From contig DASRFR010000058.1 of NCBI GenBank assembly GCA_035651455.1, forward strand, positions 1-64,000: a stretch of 64,000 nt of DNA, given 5' to 3'. The DNA comes from DASRFR01 sp035651455. Its GTDB lineage: Bacteria > Acidobacteriota > Terriglobia > Terriglobales > Acidobacteriaceae. The position numbers and the translations under genes are program-made. The notes below the pieces were generated by a model that worked only from the letters and a program-made list of their open reading frames with translations, searched no databases and was not told where the DNA came from. Numbering within the stretch: the first letter of the stretch is position 1; each line of letters starts with the position of its first letter. Shown here piece after piece: positions 61,235 through 64,000 of this stretch.

Positions 61235-61868
61235 TTTGTTTCTGCGTACGTGCGCTTTCATCAACATAGCTAGAACGCAAAGTACATTTTGGAGCACATT
61301 TGGCGCTCGTTGCGGCGAAGTCTGCGGCGAAGTTTTGGAACCCCCTCGACGTGGCAACTTCGCTTGCGCCCGTACGGGGGTTGGACTCCTTCCCCCCCCA
61401 GACGAGCCGGGGTCCCCCCTCCACAAAACTTGCCACGTCCGCCTTGGGAGTCGGTTCGCATTCGGCACCCTCCGGGCAAGTGCGAACCGCATACACGGAA
61501 AATCTAAGACAAGGAGTTATTTCCGGCGAGCTCCGCTACCGCGAATACGACAAAGAAGTCGCCGAGGGTAAAGACACCGTCAAGATGCTCGTCGCTGAGA
61601 ATCCACGCGGGCGAGATCCCGCGGCTTGATCCGAAACCCGCCAAGAATGCCGCGGAGCCTTTTGAGTAGGCGCACCAGACGACCGTGATCGGCGGGCCGT
61701 CAGGCCCTCCTCTTCTATGGTGCTCCCTGACCTTGCACCGGAAGGCACTCCCAAGAATTGCATTTAGCTAGGGCAGGCTACACAACTGTGGACCGCAGGA
61801 GGACGCTACTTCAGCGCGTGTCGCGCGATGTCTGACGTCGAAAGGACTCTAATCGTCGCGGTCAGATA
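61235..61868. other. Non-coding or decayed stretch
   Basis: About 630 bp. Frames on both strands lack recognisable content. A short plus-strand tail reading ELRYREYDKEVAEGKDTVKM ends at 61629 and may be the remnant of a gene. The GCGGCGAAGT repeat near 61310-61335 is the only short repeat seen. Confidence 0.4.
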
Positions 61869-63164
61869 TTATTTCCCATATCTTTTTGATTGATCCGCAA
61901 TCAGAGCGGTGCTCAAGAAGTCGTAAGCCTGCTGGCGAGAGGGGCATGGGAAATCGTGCTCGTATGGGAAGTCTTTGTTAGGGATGTTTATGGGATCACC
62001 GTTCTTCTCTTTAGGCCATTGAACACGGGGTGGTGCGCCGAAAGCTTGCCGATACACGATGTTCGCCTGATTAAACGAATCAACACATTTCTTGGCTAAA
62101 TCGTTTGTCAGTGCGTAAAACACTGGTCTTGGAGCTAATCCGTCCCACGGGCCAAAGCCAGGCCCACTGCAAACAACAGCTCGAACCCTGGGATCAATAA
62201 ATGCAAGTTCGTAAGAGTATCCTCCACCCACTGAATGTCCTATGCACCCAATGTTTCGAGTGTATCTATGCAAGGCATCCACACAATTCATCAGCACTCG
62301 AAGGGCACGCAGTCTTCCATTCAAATTTGGAAGCCGAGCCTTAGACTTATCCGGAGTCAGAGCTGTTTTGTCGAAGCAATGATTCCAATTGATCTCCTCT
62401 TTCGCAAGGCAGTCATCAGCACTCCACTGGCTCTCTACAGGCAAGGTATCCACTTTGCGATTCGATTTCGAGCACCAATACTTGTTCCAGTAAGGGAAAC
62501 GAAAGCTGTAGTCTACATTCTCTTTTAAACCATCAAACGCCATCGAAGGATCGGGCGCTCCCTCAGGTACATCGACAAGGTTACAGCTGGGCCCATTCGG
62601 ACCACTGCCGTATGCAGGTGAAAGCGTCATATACCCCAACCTTGCCAACTCCAGGCGATAGTGCAGGTTAGGGCTGCACTCAAGAGGTTGCCGCTCTTTT
62701 GGGCAATACACGACATTATTCGTGCCATGAGTGATGCCGGCCGGCTCGAACATGCCACGGTTTGCCAGATTCGGACTTTGATGCAAGCAAAGGACTGCCG
62801 CGCCGTTCCAGTGATCTGGGTTTATCAAGATCCCTCTTATCGGGTCGTAGAAATTCGGCGTTGCATCAGGTCCCGGTATCAGTACAAATGTCCTAAGCTC
62901 TTCACCATCGCCGCTGCCGCCTCCGCGCCTCTGCGCGACAGAGATCATCGGCGATGTGGCAGGCACCCTGTCTCTGCGTGGGTCCCCGTGCCATTCTGTC
63001 TTTACATACGAATCGAGTTGCTTTTGGTAGCGTCTATGCCACTCTTGATTGGCGGCAGACTTGGTACCTTCTGCATTAAGGAACTTGAACGGAACCAGAG
63101 GGAGAGCGGCTAGCGAAAGTCCCTTCTCCAAAAACTCTCGACGGCTTAGTGGACTAGGTAACAT
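61869..63164 (-). CDS. Tat-exported alpha/beta hydrolase
   Basis: I take the ATG at 63164 (MLPSPLSRREFLEKGLSLAA), giving 431 residues with a twin-arginine signal, SRREFL at 7-12, and a hydrophobic stretch to about 28. The nucleophile elbow GHSVGG carries S311; EFLCHQ-like text (AVLCLHQSPN) lies at the expected oxyanion side. A histidine near the C-terminus (YEHDFPC) could complete the triad. It is probably a periplasmic esterase or peptidase-like hydrolase; substrate unknown. It belongs to the host flank beyond the prophage. Confidence 0.75.
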   Translation of the reverse strand: MLPSPLSRREFLEKGLSLAALPLVPFKFLNAEGTKSAANQEWHRRYQKQLDSYVKTEWHGDPRRDRVPATSPMISVAQRRGGGSGDGEELRTFVLIPGPDATPNFYDPIRGILINPDHWNGAAVLCLHQSPNLANRGMFEPAGITHGTNNVVYCPKERQPLECSPNLHYRLELARLGYMTLSPAYGSGPNGPSCNLVDVPEGAPDPSMAFDGLKENVDYSFRFPYWNKYWCSKSNRKVDTLPVESQWSADDCLAKEEINWNHCFDKTALTPDKSKARLPNLNGRLRALRVLMNCVDALHRYTRNIGCIGHSVGGGYSYELAFIDPRVRAVVCSGPGFGPWDGLAPRPVFYALTNDLAKKCVDSFNQANIVYRQAFGAPPRVQWPKEKNGDPINIPNKDFPYEHDFPCPSRQQAYDFLSTALIADQSKRYGK

Positions 63165-63894
63165 AACGTGGATGATACAACGACTCCGAACTTCTCGAAA
63201 CCCCCGACCCGTGCATCCGTGCATGGAATCGCTCACCGTGGTTTACGTAAGAGCGAAGCGTTTTCGATTGCACGACCCCACAATTCGCTGAGCTTGTACG
63301 ATTTGCAGTGCCAACTGACGTCCGCCGCAGTCGACCGAAACCCGTATTTGTGACTGACTTACCCGACAATTGCCGAGGCGACCCTACAGAACTCGGATCT
63401 TCTTAGGCTGCCCCCTGTAGATTTAAGGACCTCACGAATAGGGACAGCTTGAGCACGCTGATGGAACCGAAGTAATCTTTGTTTTTCCTAGACATCTAGA
63501 CATTTAAGGACCGCACCCACGTGGGTGCTCGCCATCCAGCCACGCCTTCCCCGAACCCGGGGGCTCGGTTCGGTAATGCCCTGTCGCTCGTGCGATGTAG
63601 GTTCCACCGAGTTTGACGAGTGAACTTCCGGTGCATTGCCGCGCCGGACGCCTGTTCCTTAGGTTCCTAATGCTAATTGCTTGCGTCCGACGAGAAGCCG
63701 GTTGGCGTAATCACTCCCAGCGGTGACACCTGTCACGGATGTCGCGAAGCACTAAGTTTAGCCTCCTGTGAGTCGCCGCTTTTCCTCCAGACGCGACGCC
63801 CTCAAACAGCACTGCGAAGACAAGCCCATCCGTTCGAGGACGGACCACCATCTTGGGAGGAAGTTAAGAACAGTCGGTCCAGGAGGATCTTCCG
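63165..63894. other. Intergenic region before the last gene
   Basis: About 730 bp. No supported gene; the 63677-63898 plus-strand frame has no motif and no clear start. The last part leads to a strong ribosome binding site (AGGAGG) for the gene at 63895. Confidence 0.4.
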
Positions 63895-64000
63895 ATGAAA
63901 AGGATTGGTTCATATCTACTCATATCGTGCTTTGTCTTCTTCTTGATCTCAGGGAGTTGCTTCGCACAGATTTACACCATCACCAATCTCGGCACTTCGA
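63895..64000 (+). CDS. Exported protein, 5' end only
   Basis: ATG 63895 follows AGGAGGATCTTCCG. It reads MKRIGSYLLISCFVFFLISG then SCFAQIYTITNLGTS and runs off the window. Residues 1-24 are a clear signal peptide. The start of the mature part, YTITNLGT, recalls exported HAF-repeat proteins (YTVTDLGT...), which are common in soil bacteria; this is uncertain from so short a piece. Confidence 0.7.
   Translation, partial: MKRIGSYLLISCFVFFLISGSCFAQIYTITNLGTS

Overview
The window reads as bacterial chromosome that has accumulated several mobile elements. The host is most likely an acidobacterium (Acidobacteriota). This is an inference: the left flank holds exported proteins of kinds I associate with soil acidobacteria (PQQ-type and lectin-type beta-propellers, a YVANW-type secreted protein, glycine-rich fibre proteins), and there are degraded response regulators and a partial exported protein starting IYTITNLGTS at the right edge. 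No rRNA, CRISPR array or universal marker is present to settle it.

Layout. (1) 1-13.5 kb: host flank with large exported proteins on the + strand and many decayed genes. It includes a glycerophosphodiesterase-fold enzyme with all sphingomyelinase D/phospholipase D catalytic residues fused to a PLAT domain (6611-7900). (2) 14.14-16.25 kb: a complete IS1595-family insertion sequence with terminal inverted repeats and a perfect 8-bp target duplication. Besides its transposase it carries a proteasome-type N-terminal-threonine hydrolase gene. It sits in a response-regulator relic. (3) 16.4-19.06 kb: a hypothetical gene, then a xis-like gene and a tyrosine integrase ending 12 bp before an att-like sequence. 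(4) 19.07-61.20 kb: an integrated prophage bounded by an 18-bp direct repeat equal to the 3' end of tRNA-Asn. Its left 10 kb is accessory: a small membrane protein, a lipoprotein, a Kiwa-like operon (kwaA, kwaB plus a PD-(D/E)XK nuclease), a Cas4-like/RNase H-like nuclease, and a restriction endonuclease/methyltransferase pair. From 29 to 59 kb lie siphovirus modules, nearly all on the minus strand. In transcription order these are small zinc proteins, DnaB-like helicase and replication protein, HNH nuclease, terminase small subunit, major capsid protein, terminase large subunit, portal, ClpP-like protease, head-tail joining, tail tube, tail assembly chaperones, tape measure, GTA-like tail-tip genes with an NlpC/P60 peptidase, the tip protein and fibres. 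A second tyrosine integrase (59887-61056) lies at the right end next to the tRNA-Asn remnant. (5) 61.2-64 kb: host flank with a Tat-exported alpha/beta hydrolase and the start of another exported protein.

How it fits together. The prophage genes form a coherent HK97-fold, long-tailed phage with tightly coupled reading frames (many TAATG or ATGA overlaps). Two features are unusual: the capsid gene lies between the two terminase genes, and strong hairpins follow both the capsid and tail-tube genes. The defence genes are between the att site and the fibre genes, where lysogenic conversion genes are expected, so the prophage probably protects its host from other phages. The best candidates for something new are the insertion sequence carrying a proteasome-like protease and the three-gene Kiwa-like operon.
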